From contig CALXHP010000058.1 of NCBI GenBank assembly GCA_944388135.1, positions 1-59,823 of the forward strand: a stretch of DNA of 59,823 nucleotides, written 5' to 3'. The translations under genes were made by a program, and so were the position numbers. A model generated the notes under the pieces. That model made no database searches. It saw only the letters and a program-made list of their open reading frames with translations, and had not been told where the DNA came from. This DNA is from an uncultured Gemmiger sp. Lineage in GTDB: Bacteria > Bacillota > Clostridia > Oscillospirales > Ruminococcaceae. Of this stretch, positions 42,570 through 51,221 are shown one piece after another. Position 1 is the first letter of the stretch. Each line of letters opens with the position of its first letter.

Positions 42570-43448
42570 TTATTCAATATTCTGAATCTGTTCACGGATT
42601 TTCTCGATTTCCGATTTGAGCTCCACAACCAGACGTGTAATTGCTACATCCTGACATTTGGAGCCGATCGTGTTGGATTCCCGATTGAGTTCCTGTGTCA
42701 AAAAGTCCAGCTTTCGACCAATCGGTTCATTAAGCTCCAAAATCTCACGATACTGCGCCACATGACTGTGCAAGCGCACCGTTTCTTCATCAATAGCCGT
42801 TTTATCGGCAAAAATCGCGGCCTCTGTGACAAGACGTGCTTCGTCGATATTGCGGTCCCCCAGCAACTCCTGAAGACGCGCATATAACTTATCGCTATAC
42901 GCCTGCACACGCCCTGCACTGTCCTGTTCGATTCGTGCCACTAACGTTTCGATTGTGTTTAGGCGGCCGGCAACATCCTCTTTAAGCTTTTCGCCTTCTG
43001 TTGCCCGCATGGCCACAAAGGCGTCGATCGCCTGTTGTGCCACCGATTGTACATCCTGCCAAAGTTCATCTTCATCGGTGGGGGCCGCTGTCTGAATCAG
43101 TACATCCGGGAAACGTGCCAGCATCCCTGCAGTTACGTCATTTTTCAAATCCATGCGTTCCGACATGGCGTTGAGTGCTGCGCGGTATCCCTGGGCTAAC
43201 TGCCAATTCACCGAGACAACGGTATCTGCCGCCGTAACGTTCTGAATGGAAAGGTTCAGCTCCACCTTGCCACGGCTGACTTTGGCAGCCACCAGCTTCT
43301 TCAGCTTATCCTCGAGAAATGCGCAGGCACGGGGCAAGCGGGAGGAATATTCAAAAAAGCGGGAGTTTACGCTCCGCAACTCCACCTTAATATCTCTCCC
43401 GTGCAGTAAAGCCCCTGCACGGCCATAGCCCGTCATGCTTAAAACCAT
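42570..43448 (-). CDS. YicC/YloC-family endoribonuclease
   Basis: The 292-residue protein begins SMTGYGRA and contains ELRSVNSRFFEYSSRLPR, both YicC hallmarks; the C-terminal half ends ETVGSKCQD-like (SNTIGSKCQDVAITRLVVELKSEIEKIREQIQNIE, in outline). YicC proteins were recently shown to be endoribonucleases in enteric bacteria and Bacillus. It is the first gene of the operon leading to thiN. The upstream AT-rich region (43449-43560) probably holds the promoter, but I could not settle on hexamers. Confidence 0.93.
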   Translation of the reverse strand: MVLSMTGYGRAGALLHGRDIKVELRSVNSRFFEYSSRLPRACAFLEDKLKKLVAAKVSRGKVELNLSIQNVTAADTVVSVNWQLAQGYRAALNAMSERMDLKNDVTAGMLARFPDVLIQTAAPTDEDELWQDVQSVAQQAIDAFVAMRATEGEKLKEDVAGRLNTIETLVARIEQDSAGRVQAYSDKLYARLQELLGDRNIDEARLVTEAAIFADKTAIDEETVRLHSHVAQYREILELNEPIGRKLDFLTQELNRESNTIGSKCQDVAITRLVVELKSEIEKIREQIQNIE

Positions 43449-43583
43449 ATCCTACACCTCACGACTGTGTTTGCTCATCCGGTCGTATATACATATATTG
43501 TTTATTGTACTATTTTTACAATCAAGATGCAAGGCAAGGAACAGGCTTTCCCTCGTTTTTCCATGATTTTTTACACCAATAAC

Positions 43584-43617
43584 ACAAAACCGCCCCCGCA
43601 TAAAGCGGGAGCGGCTT
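43584..43617 (-). terminator. Terminator of the carboxyltransferase operon
   Basis: On the minus strand GCCGCTCCCGC pairs with GCGGGGGCGG (with a wobble) around TTTAT, followed by TTTTGTG. It lies six bases after the OadA-type gene. Confidence 0.9.
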
Positions 43618-43623
43618 CCTCAA

Positions 43624-45033
43624 TCAAACGGGATGGGACTTGTTTTCGTAATCAGCATGCATTGCATCAACACCCTGCAGACGAGCATTGCGCTTTTCAA
43701 AGAACTTGGGCGCAACCTGCGGGAACATGGCATACGTCAGAACGTCCTCTTCCTGAATAGCGTACTTGGCTGCTTCGGCCTTCAGCTTGTCCATTTCAGG
43801 CTCCAAGGTATCGGCAAAGCGGCAAGTGATGGGTTCTTCGCCCTTCAGGATGAAATCGCTGAATTCCTTCTTGATGGGTGCAGGCGTCTTACCATAATCG
43901 CCATGGACCAAGCCCTTGAACTCCTTGGTAACCATCTTATAGCGCTCACCCAAAATGACATTGAAAACGGCCTGGGTGCCTACAATCTGGCTGGTAGGTG
44001 TGACCAGCGGCGGATAGCCGGCGTCCTCGCGAACACGCGGAATCTCAGCAAGCACATCGTCTAGTTTGTCCTCTTTTCCGGCATCCTTCAACTGCTTGAG
44101 CATGTTGGAGAACATACCACCGGGGACCTGATAAAGCAACGTATTGGCATCAACACCCAAGGATTTCGGGCTGATCTGACCGTTGGCAATGTATTTCTCA
44201 CGCAGCTTGGCAAAATAAGCGCGAACCACATTGAGCTGGTTCAGATCCAGACCGGTGTCATAATCGGTTCCCTGCAGGGCCGCGACCAGACTTTCGGTAG
44301 GCATATGGGATGTGCCCAAGGCCAAGGGGCTCATCGCGGTATCCACGATATCGGCACCGGCCTCGATTCCCTTCAGGATCGACATGGAAGCCAGACCTGC
44401 CGTGTAATGGCTGTGGATATCCACCGGAATCTTGATGGTGGACTTCAGCTCTTTGACCAGGTCATAGCAGGTATAGGGCTTGAGCAAACCGGCCATATCC
44501 TTGATGCAGATAGAATCGGCGCCCATTTCTTCCAGGGTCTTGGCATACTTGGCGAAGTACTCATTGTTATGTACCGGACTCAAGGTGTAGCTGATGCAGG
44601 CCTGAACATGTGCGCCTTCTTTGTTGGCTGCCTTGATGGCGGTCTGCAGGTTGCGCGGGTCATTCAATGCATCAAAAATACGGATCACATCAATGCCGTT
44701 GGCAACCGACTTCTGAACAAAGTACTCGACAGCATCATCTGCATAAGGACGATAGCCCAGCATGTTCTGGCCGCGGAACAGCATCTGCAGTTTCTGGTGA
44801 GGCAGTTCCTTGCGCAGGATACGCAGGCGTTCCCACGGGTCCTCATCCAGGAAACGGATGCAGGAGTCAAATGTGGCGCCGCCCCAGCACTCCACGGAGA
44901 AATAGGGAATTTTGTCCATTTCAGGCAGGATGGGACGCATCTCATCCATGGTCATACGAGTAGCGAGCAAAGATTGGTGTGCATCGCGCAGAACGACCTC
45001 GGTAATTTGAATCGGTTTCTTAGCCAATGTCAT
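43624..45033 (-). CDS. oadA: OadA/5S-type carboxyltransferase subunit
   Basis: The 469-residue TIM-barrel enzyme moves CO2 between oxaloacetate (or pyruvate) and biotin. Motifs are TEVVLRDAHQSLLATR near the N-terminus, the carbamylated lysine region ICIKDMAGLL, and metal-binding DIHSHYTAGLA. Unlike many OadA proteins it has no fused biotin domain; a separate biotin carrier lies 16 bases upstream. The membrane beta subunit of Na+-pumping oxaloacetate decarboxylase is not nearby. It fits the 5S subunit of a transcarboxylase or a pyruvate carboxylase B subunit. Confidence 0.92.
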   Translation of the reverse strand: MTLAKKPIQITEVVLRDAHQSLLATRMTMDEMRPILPEMDKIPYFSVECWGGATFDSCIRFLDEDPWERLRILRKELPHQKLQMLFRGQNMLGYRPYADDAVEYFVQKSVANGIDVIRIFDALNDPRNLQTAIKAANKEGAHVQACISYTLSPVHNNEYFAKYAKTLEEMGADSICIKDMAGLLKPYTCYDLVKELKSTIKIPVDIHSHYTAGLASMSILKGIEAGADIVDTAMSPLALGTSHMPTESLVAALQGTDYDTGLDLNQLNVVRAYFAKLREKYIANGQISPKSLGVDANTLLYQVPGGMFSNMLKQLKDAGKEDKLDDVLAEIPRVREDAGYPPLVTPTSQIVGTQAVFNVILGERYKMVTKEFKGLVHGDYGKTPAPIKKEFSDFILKGEEPITCRFADTLEPEMDKLKAEAAKYAIQEEDVLTYAMFPQVAPKFFEKRNARLQGVDAMHADYENKSHPV

Positions 45034-45049
45034 TCACCTCGTCTTTCGA

Positions 45050-45427
45050 TCAATTCATGGTGCACAGCAGCGCGCCGGAATCCACGACGTCGCCTTTGCG
45101 CACATCAATGCTGGCGATGGTACCATCCTGGGGAGCGCTGATTTCATTTTCCATCTTCATGGCTTCCAGGATCAGCAGCGTATCGCCGGCCTTAACGGAA
45201 TCACCGGGTTTGACCTTCACATCCAAGATGTTGCCCGGCATGGGAGCATTCACCACAACGGAACCGGCGGCGCCGGCCGGTGCAGCAGGCGCTGCGGGGG
45301 CCGCAGGAGCGGCGGCAGGAGCGGCAGCCGGTGCAGCAGGAGCGGCAGCGGCGACCGGTGCTCCGGTTCCCTCTTCCACAGTAACATTGTAAGCAACACC
45401 GTTAACGGTAACAATCAGGTTTTTCAT
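45050..45427 (-). CDS. Biotin carboxyl carrier protein
   Basis: The 125-residue protein has an N-terminal beta segment, a flexible Ala/Pro-rich linker (about residues 24-55) and a C-terminal biotinyl domain with the target lysine in EAMKMEN. The domain begins NAPMPGNILDVKV. It should shuttle carboxyl groups between the two flanking carboxyltransferase subunits. The GC-rich repetitive linker is typical of such carriers. Confidence 0.95.
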   Translation of the reverse strand: MKNLIVTVNGVAYNVTVEEGTGAPVAAAAPAAPAAAPAAAPAAPAAPAAPAGAAGSVVVNAPMPGNILDVKVKPGDSVKAGDTLLILEAMKMENEISAPQDGTIASIDVRKGDVVDSGALLCTMN

Positions 45428-45481
45428 AGGAAGTTCCTCCTTAAAATCAAGGTTGATGATTTTATTCTGTGAGCGAGTTGC

Positions 45482-46804
45482 TTACAGCGTAATATTGCCA
45501 TGCTTCTTCGCCAAACGCACAGCACGCTTGCTGGCAAGCATATCCAAAGCCTGACCCACGGCGCCACGGATACCTGCAACATCGCAAACGGTATCGGCAG
45601 CTCCACTCTGAACAGAGGCCTCGGCACCGCAAACTTCCTTGGCATAAGCAGCGGCCTTTGCCTTGGTTGCATTTGCGATATTATCGGAGGCGTAAATCTC
45701 GTCCTTGTACAGAACACTGACAGCGGTCTCGGGCGCCAGCGGTGCAATGGTGCATCCCTTCGCCGCGACACGCCAGTCGGCACAAGCCGCAAAGACCGTG
45801 TAGACCGGGCCAACCGCCTCACCGAGCAGAATAGCAACTTTTGCGGTGGTGGCTTCGGCGTAGACGCCCGCCATACGGGCAGCCTGGCGGATACCGCCAG
45901 CCTGATCATCGCCCTCGCTCTTTACAAAGCCATCGCTGTTCACGACAGTAACCACAGGAATGCTGTAGGCATCACACAGGCGGACAAAACGAGCCGCCTT
46001 GGCAGTGCACTTGTGGCAGATGGCCGCCTTCTCCGTGGCGACGATACCCACAGCGCTGCCATTGATAGTTGCCAGCGCCGTGACGATGTTTTTGCCGTAA
46101 CCGCTGTAGAGTTCCACAGCGCTATCGGCATCGGCCAGTGCAGCCACAGCGTCCGAAGCCGAATACTTTGCCATATTCAGCGTCTTGACGGACGCGTCAA
46201 AGTCAAACAACGCCGGACCTGCCAGGTTGTTAGCCGGCAGCAAAGCCACGATGCCGGCCGCCTGCTTGGCGGCAGCCACGGCGTCGGGAGCGGTCACTGC
46301 CGCAACACCGGCCTTCGCTGCGAAGGCCGCGGAGCCGGCACCGCCCACCGTGTCATCCGCCGTAAACGGCGCATTCAGGAAGAGCTCAGCGTCTTCCGCC
46401 ATAACACATACATCCGCAGCAGCGGCATTGATTGCATTGGTACCCGCACAGGTGCCAGTGATCACCGCCACCTGGGGAACCACGCCAGATACCCGTGCAA
46501 TCTCCGCCGTCAACGCGGCGGTTGCATTCAACAGCTCCAAGCCGCTATCCAGCTTTGCACCGATGGAATTGTAGAAGGTGACAACCGGAGCGCCGGTCTC
46601 AGCCGCCATTTCCAACACGCGGATATTCTTTTTGATATCCTGCACGTCAACGGGCTCACCGTTTTCGAACACAACATACACGCTTTGCCCATTGGCACAA
46701 CCGTATGCCGCGCTGACGGCGCCTTCCGTATACAACGGCGAGAACGTGCCGTCATCAAAAAATGCTGCAAGGATTTCTGCCTTGCCGGGTTTGTTTGCTG
46801 CCAT
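45482..46804 (-). CDS. Divergent acyl-CoA carboxyltransferase-type subunit
   Basis: The 440-residue protein has two crotonase-fold halves like methylmalonyl-CoA decarboxylase alpha or propionyl-CoA carboxylase beta, but is shorter than the usual 500 or more residues. The oxyanion-hole segments are altered: NSIGAKLDSG and GTCAGTNA replace the usual DSGGARIQEG and GPCAGGA types. Composition is very Ala-rich. It should hand a carboxyl group between a thioester and the biotin carrier, but the acyl substrate is unknown. The ATG at 46804 follows GGGAGG. A promoter and a Rex-like site precede it. Confidence 0.85.
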   Translation of the reverse strand: MAANKPGKAEILAAFFDDGTFSPLYTEGAVSAAYGCANGQSVYVVFENGEPVDVQDIKKNIRVLEMAAETGAPVVTFYNSIGAKLDSGLELLNATAALTAEIARVSGVVPQVAVITGTCAGTNAINAAAADVCVMAEDAELFLNAPFTADDTVGGAGSAAFAAKAGVAAVTAPDAVAAAKQAAGIVALLPANNLAGPALFDFDASVKTLNMAKYSASDAVAALADADSAVELYSGYGKNIVTALATINGSAVGIVATEKAAICHKCTAKAARFVRLCDAYSIPVVTVVNSDGFVKSEGDDQAGGIRQAARMAGVYAEATTAKVAILLGEAVGPVYTVFAACADWRVAAKGCTIAPLAPETAVSVLYKDEIYASDNIANATKAKAAAYAKEVCGAEASVQSGAADTVCDVAGIRGAVGQALDMLASKRAVRLAKKHGNITL

Positions 46805-46837
46805 ACAGTGACCTCCCATGATAAGACTGACTGTTTT

Positions 46838-46855
46838 TTGTGAAAATGTTCATAA
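46838..46855. promoter_or_regulatory. Rex-like operator in the carboxyltransferase leader
   Basis: TTGTGAA-AATG-TTCATAA matches the Rex consensus TTGTGAA-N4-TTCACAA at 13 of 14 arm positions. It lies just downstream of the predicted transcription start, where a bound repressor could block polymerase. Binding is inferred. Confidence 0.6.
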
Positions 46856-46875
46856 AAAATATGTCATTTGGCGCA

Positions 46876-46904
46876 ATTATACTACTTTGTGTAAAATTCC
46901 ACAA
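46876..46904 (-). promoter_or_regulatory. Promoter of the carboxyltransferase operon
   Basis: On the minus strand TTGTGG (46899-46904) and TATAAT (46876-46881) are 17 bases apart. Direct repeats TTTGGCGCAA flank it at 46867-46876 and 46951-46960. Confidence 0.75.
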
Positions 46905-46972
46905 GTAGAAACTCTTTAGTTTTTCTGGATTTTTTACTCTTTTCAGGGTTTTGGCGCAACTTTTTTGTGCAT

Positions 46973-47776
46973 TCAGCCCTTCTTGGACGCTAAGGGACCC
47001 GGACGACGCGGAGTTTCATCCTTTCTGGAGGGGTCCGAGCGGGTGTTCTTTTGAGCTGCATTGCGCAACGCATTGATTTCGGATTTTTTCAGTTCCCGAT
47101 ATTCGCCAGGCTGCAACATTCCCAGTTTTACAGGGCCTTCTGCACTGCGCTTCAAGCGTACGACCTGCAATCCAACCGCTGAACACATACGGCGGATCTG
47201 CCGGTTACGCCCTTCATGCAGGGTGATTTCCAGAACGGTACGCCCGGGCTCATCCGTGACCACATGGATCACACAAGGTTGGGTGCGCACACCGTCATCA
47301 AGAACCACACCGGATGCCATCTGGACGATCTGTTCTTCGGTAGCCCGTGGATTTACCGTTACACGATACAGCTTTCCTACTCCACCGGACGGGTGGGTAA
47401 GCAGATTGATAAAGGCACCGTCATCCGTCATCAACAGCAGGCCTTCACTGTCTTTGTCCAGCCGTCCGACCGGGCGCAGCATGGCAGGCACATCCGATAC
47501 CAGATCCATGACCGTCTTTCTTCCGCGGTCATCGGAACGCGTGGTCAAATATCCGCGGGGTTTGTGCAGCATAATATAGGTATACTGACGTTTGCGCACA
47601 ATGCGGACATTTTTTCCATCAATGGAAACCTTATCGTAGTCCGGGTCCATTTTATCTCCCAGGCCTACCGGACGGCCATTGACTTTTACTTTTCCGGCTG
47701 CAATCAGCCGCTCGGCTTCACGGCGGGAACAAATTCCCTGATCCGCCAGAACCTTTTGAATTCGTTGTTCTGCCAT
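46973..47776 (-). CDS. rluB: RluB-type 23S rRNA pseudouridine synthase
   Basis: The 267-residue enzyme modifies helix 89 uridines of 23S rRNA if it follows its Bacillus and E. coli relatives. An N-terminal S4 RNA-binding domain (QGICSRREAERLIAAGKVKVNG) is followed by the catalytic aspartate in VGRLDKDSEGLLLMTDDG, and HEGRNRQIRRMC. A basic tail ends the protein. It is the last gene of the scp operon, nine bases after ytfJ, a conserved order. Confidence 0.92.
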   Translation of the reverse strand: MAEQRIQKVLADQGICSRREAERLIAAGKVKVNGRPVGLGDKMDPDYDKVSIDGKNVRIVRKRQYTYIMLHKPRGYLTTRSDDRGRKTVMDLVSDVPAMLRPVGRLDKDSEGLLLMTDDGAFINLLTHPSGGVGKLYRVTVNPRATEEQIVQMASGVVLDDGVRTQPCVIHVVTDEPGRTVLEITLHEGRNRQIRRMCSAVGLQVVRLKRSAEGPVKLGMLQPGEYRELKKSEINALRNAAQKNTRSDPSRKDETPRRPGPLASKKG

Positions 47777-47785
47777 GCTTACTCC

Positions 47786-48178
47786 TTACACTCCGGATGC
47801 CGATTCGTCGGCCTTATCCTTTTTTATCATTGCTGTGATTTTTTCCACAAGATCCGGCAAAGCGGCAATCGCGTTGTCAACCGCAGTCACCTTTTCAATC
47901 AACTGTACGGTGCGAACATTTCCGCCGGAAATCACCAAAAATGCCACCGGCGTCACAGAAACCCCTGCGCCCGTACCGCCGCCAAACATCTGTTTGTCGG
48001 ATTTCGGAGCCACGTCGGAACCGCCCGACGCAAACCCGAAGGTTACACGAGATACCGGAATAATGGTGGTCGCCGCATCCACATGAATCGGATCACCGAT
48101 GATGGTGCTGGTATCCACCATTTCGCGGATTTTGTCGATAGTGACTCCCATCAAACCTTGAATCGGATGTTCTGCCAT
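47786..48178 (-). CDS. ytfJ: GerW/YtfJ-family sporulation protein
   Basis: The 130-residue protein has the GerW pattern: glycine-rich GGTGAGVSVTPVAFLVISGG after a segment ending VTFGFASGGSD. In Bacillus the family is needed for normal spore germination, and it is widespread in spore-formers. It lies between the DUF2953 gene and rluB, as in many Clostridia. No signal peptide is seen. Confidence 0.92.
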   Translation of the reverse strand: MAEHPIQGLMGVTIDKIREMVDTSTIIGDPIHVDAATTIIPVSRVTFGFASGGSDVAPKSDKQMFGGGTGAGVSVTPVAFLVISGGNVRTVQLIEKVTAVDNAIAALPDLVEKITAMIKKDKADESASGV

Positions 48179-48206
48179 AAATTACTCCTCCCTATCCATG
48201 AAAAAT

Positions 48207-49034
48207 TCAAATGTTTTGCGTTTGCTCTGCTGTGGGTTGCAGCAAGGGGTCCTTCCAAATTCGGTATAGCAGGTGAAACATCAGAATGGCGGAAGCGGAA
48301 ACAGTACAGGAAATACGGCGTTCTGTACGGCGCATGCCGGTAAAATCCGGTTCCAACCACAGGCAGTCACTTTGCAGATGGATTGTCTGCTGTACCAAAG
48401 CCAGCACCGTATTGAACGCGGCCATTTCTGCGCCGAACAGAATCGCCGTTTCCGCAGCATCTTCCCCTGTAGCGGTCCAGAAGACATTCAAATGGCGTAC
48501 ATGAATTTTAAAAATCGAATGCCGCTGCAGCCATCGCAGGTGCTGCAAAATGCAGTTGCCCAATGTTTTGGGATCCTCCGACGCCAACTCGGCCATTCGC
48601 TCCAATCGCCCAACAACGGTGCCCGACTCCCATTCCTCTTCTTCCGGTACGGATTGTCCCGGCGGACCGGCCTCTTCATCTGGTATTGTTTTTTCTTCCG
48701 GCAGCCTGACCACCGGTTCTTTTTTTTCAGGCTTTTCAGGGCGAACGCCGGCCGCTTCACCCGCCTCCCCCTGTTCGCCAGCCTTGAAGGCTGAAGACAA
48801 GGATGAAAAATCTGCTTTTGGGGGCGATGATTCTCTCCGGTGCACAGCAGCCCGACGGAGGCGATGCGACCAGACCGTACGGCGCAACGGCCCATAGATC
48901 GCCACCACACGAAGTCGGTCCGGACGGTATTCCACAGAAAAGCCAAGATGCATCAATAGCGCTATTGCCAGCAAAATGAGCAGGATTCCTGCCAGAATCG
49001 CCAGAACTTTGATGATCGTGAACAGTATCGGCAT
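48207..49034 (-). CDS. DUF2953 membrane-anchored protein
   Basis: The 275-residue protein has one N-terminal membrane helix (about residues 5-27), a beta-rich segment SVEYRPDRLRVVAIYGPLRR, an acidic low-complexity middle (about 75-135), and a C-terminal part ending near LLYRIWKDP. DUF2953 (YtfI in Bacillus) lies before ytfJ in spore-formers; function is unknown. The start at 49034 follows GGAAGTG and overlaps the end of scpB slightly less than alternative starts. Confidence 0.85.
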   Translation of the reverse strand: MPILFTIIKVLAILAGILLILLAIALLMHLGFSVEYRPDRLRVVAIYGPLRRTVWSHRLRRAAVHRRESSPPKADFSSLSSAFKAGEQGEAGEAAGVRPEKPEKKEPVVRLPEEKTIPDEEAGPPGQSVPEEEEWESGTVVGRLERMAELASEDPKTLGNCILQHLRWLQRHSIFKIHVRHLNVFWTATGEDAAETAILFGAEMAAFNTVLALVQQTIHLQSDCLWLEPDFTGMRRTERRISCTVSASAILMFHLLYRIWKDPLLQPTAEQTQNI

Positions 49035-49042
49035 TGTGCAGA

Positions 49043-49627
49043 TCACTTCCATTCCAACTGTTCGGTTGTTTCCTCCTGCGGTGTCTCAGCGGCAGAAAGC
49101 GGCTCAGCTCCGCCTTCATCATGAAGGGGCGGCAAGTCCTGCAGGCCCCCCAATCCAAAGACCCGCAAAAAGTTGTCCGTCACCTGAAAGGCCACCGGTT
49201 TTCCCGGCAGATCCAGACGCCCGGCTTCCTCAATCAGGCCTTTTTCCAACAGTTTGGTGACCGTGGAAGAAGAGTCCACACCCCGTACCTGTTCAATAAA
49301 GCTGCGGGAAACAGGCTGATTGTACGCAATAACAGCCAGTACCTCAAGCGCCGCAGGAGACAAAGGCGCATTGCGGCGGGTGTCCAAAATCCGTTTGACC
49401 ATTTCCCCGTAATAGGGACGCGTCGTCATCTGCCAGCGGTCTGTTCCGAAGCGCATCAAAGCGAATCCGCTTTCTTTTTCATCATATTGCTTCTGCAAAT
49501 TCTTCAGCAACTCTTCGGTTTCCTGGGGGGAGATCCGAAGCGCATCCGCCAAGCGAGCCACCTCTACCGGCTCGGCATGCGCGAACAGCATCGCTTCCAA
49601 TGCACCGATGCGCTGTGCTTCATTCAT
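49043..49627 (-). CDS. scpB: Segregation and condensation protein B
   Basis: The 194-residue winged-helix protein forms the SMC-ScpA-ScpB condensin. ALEAMLFAHAEPVEVARLADAL and LEVLAVIAYNQPVSRSFIEQVRGVDSS are hallmarks. The ATG at 49627 is preceded by GAGGAAAG and overlaps scpA by eight bases. The C-terminal tail is acidic. Confidence 0.95.
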   Translation of the reverse strand: MNEAQRIGALEAMLFAHAEPVEVARLADALRISPQETEELLKNLQKQYDEKESGFALMRFGTDRWQMTTRPYYGEMVKRILDTRRNAPLSPAALEVLAVIAYNQPVSRSFIEQVRGVDSSSTVTKLLEKGLIEEAGRLDLPGKPVAFQVTDNFLRVFGLGGLQDLPPLHDEGGAEPLSAAETPQEETTEQLEWK

Positions 49628-50351
49628 GAGTGCTTTCCTCCTTTCTTCTGTTGTGGTTACGGTCAAGATCCAACGTTCCGTTATCCTCTACCCGAATGCG
49701 TCCGGCACGGATCAATTCCAGCAACGCCAAAAAAGTGGCAACATTGGTACTTCGGCTTTCCTCTTTGCTGAAAAGCTGGCTCATTTTCTTCAAGCTTCCC
49801 CGCAAAAGTCCCTTGAGCATGTGGGACACACGACTGGCTACAGAAACAAACGGAGCGGTCACCAAGGGTTCAAAACGTTCCTGCGTCGGTTTTCTTTTTC
49901 GCAGGCTGCGTCCCATAAGGTTAAACCAGGCTTGTACCAAGAGATTTGGATCATGGCGGCGGGTATATTCAGCCGCACCAACCAGCGGCATGGGCTCGCG
50001 AACGGCCGTAAAGATATCACGAGCGCGACTCCCCAACTGTGCAGCGACCTCTTTGCAGGCGCTGTATTCAATCAACCGGCCTGTCAATTCCGCCTTCATA
50101 CGTTCAGCTTCCGGGCTGCGGGGCAAAAGCAAGGCACTTTTCATCTGCACCAAATGAGCGGCCATATCAATGAACTCACTGGAAACATCCATCCGGTTGG
50201 ATTGCATGGTACGAATGGCTGCTGTATATTGGTCAATCAATTCCATGATATTTACATCATAGAGATTCATTTTATTTTTGCCGATCAGATACAGCAGCAG
50301 ATCCAGCGGGCCTTCAAAATCTTCCAGTTTAAAAGTAAGTGATTCCTGCAA
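49620..50351 (-). CDS. scpA: Segregation and condensation protein A
   Basis: The 243-residue kleisin bridges SMC heads. FEGPLDLLLYLIGKNKMNLYDVNI near the N-terminus and the C-terminal FLALLELIRAGRIRVED are diagnostic. The TTG at 50351 is chosen, with GGGGGTAAC upstream; another TTG four codons earlier lies over the preceding stop region. It overlaps the M50 protease gene's end closely, implying coupling. Confidence 0.94.
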   Translation of the reverse strand: MQESLTFKLEDFEGPLDLLLYLIGKNKMNLYDVNIMELIDQYTAAIRTMQSNRMDVSSEFIDMAAHLVQMKSALLLPRSPEAERMKAELTGRLIEYSACKEVAAQLGSRARDIFTAVREPMPLVGAAEYTRRHDPNLLVQAWFNLMGRSLRKRKPTQERFEPLVTAPFVSVASRVSHMLKGLLRGSLKKMSQLFSKEESRSTNVATFLALLELIRAGRIRVEDNGTLDLDRNHNRRKEESTHE

Positions 50352-50353
50352 AG

Positions 50354-51019
50354 TTACCCCCAAAGTATTTCAACAAATCCGGTCGCCCGCATGAGAAGAT
50401 CCCACATCCAGTTGACTGCCACCGAAAGCGGCCAGTTAAGAAAGCCCAGAAACACCAAAAACAGCACCCCCAGCATGATATACCGTTCATATCGCATAGC
50501 CTTGAAATATAGGCGCGGCGGCAAGAACAGCAATACAATCCTGCTGCCGTCAAAAGGTGGGATAGGAAGCAAGTTGAAAACAGCCAGGCTCAGGTTCATG
50601 GACACCATATAGTAAAAAAACAAGAAAAACGCCGGAACCTTCTGGGCCAGACCGCTGTAGAAAGCACATTTATAAAGGATCATGGATATCCACGCCAGCA
50701 AAAGGTTGCTCACCGGTCCGGCTGCCGCCGATACTGCCATACCTACTTTGGGATTTTTATAATTGCGGGGATTTACACCCACGGGTTTTGCCCAACCAAC
50801 GCCGCCTATCAGCATACACAGCGCACCTAACGGGTCAAAATGGCGCAATGGATTGAGTGACAAACGCCCCGCACGTAAGGCAGTATCATCCCCCAGCCAA
50901 TGGCTGACCAATGCATGCGCAGCCTCATGAAACGGAATGGCGATCAATACCACAACGGCTCGTAGAACATACTGTACGATCTGGTACGGCGAAAGCAAGC
51001 CGTTCAAAAGAAACACCAC
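50354..51019 (-). CDS. Site-2-type M50 zinc metalloprotease
   Basis: The 221-residue membrane protease has the zinc motif HEAAH (about residues 31-35) and the second motif [13 protein letters not shown], within five or six hydrophobic segments. It belongs to the short YwhC/Rip-like group that precedes scpA in many Clostridia. Substrates are unknown. The start is one of two adjacent GTG codons. It has no PDZ domain. A role as SpoIVFB cannot be excluded but the context does not indicate it. Confidence 0.92.
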   Translation of the reverse strand: MVFLLNGLLSPYQIVQYVLRAVVVLIAIPFHEAAHALVSHWLGDDTALRAGRLSLNPLRHFDPLGALCMLIGGVGWAKPVGVNPRNYKNPKVGMAVSAAAGPVSNLLLAWISMILYKCAFYSGLAQKVPAFFLFFYYMVSMNLSLAVFNLLPIPPFDGSRIVLLFLPPRLYFKAMRYERYIMLGVLFLVFLGFLNWPLSVAVNWMWDLLMRATGFVEILWG

Positions 51020-51038
51020 CCCATTTAAATATCATCTA

Positions 51039-51067
51039 ATTATATCGTACAAAATGGCGCAAAACAA
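51039..51067 (-). promoter_or_regulatory. Promoter of the M50-scpAB operon
   Basis: On the minus strand TTGTTT (51062-51067) and TATAAT (51039-51044) are 17 bases apart. Confidence 0.7.
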
Positions 51068-51159
51068 GCCCCTTCAGGTTGCTTCTCCGCTCTCTTTTCC
51101 CGGGATTTTCCGCAAAAAAAGCCTCTGCGAAAAAAAATCAATTTTTTTGTGCAAAAGGC

Positions 51160-51188
51160 TTGCATTTTCGAAAAATATTCGCTATAAT
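51160..51188 (+). promoter_or_regulatory. Promoter of rpmB
   Basis: TTGCAT (51160-51165) and TATAAT (51183-51188) are 17 bases apart, about 35 bases before the rpmB start. Confidence 0.88.
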
Positions 51189-51221
51189 GGTACAGCTATT
51201 GAAAAGGAGGTGCAAGCAATT

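Noticed and set aside
50354-51019. Calling the M50 protease SpoIVFB because BofA is present
   Set aside because: Its position before scpA is that of a separate, non-sporulation M50 group; nothing in the sequence ties it to BofA.
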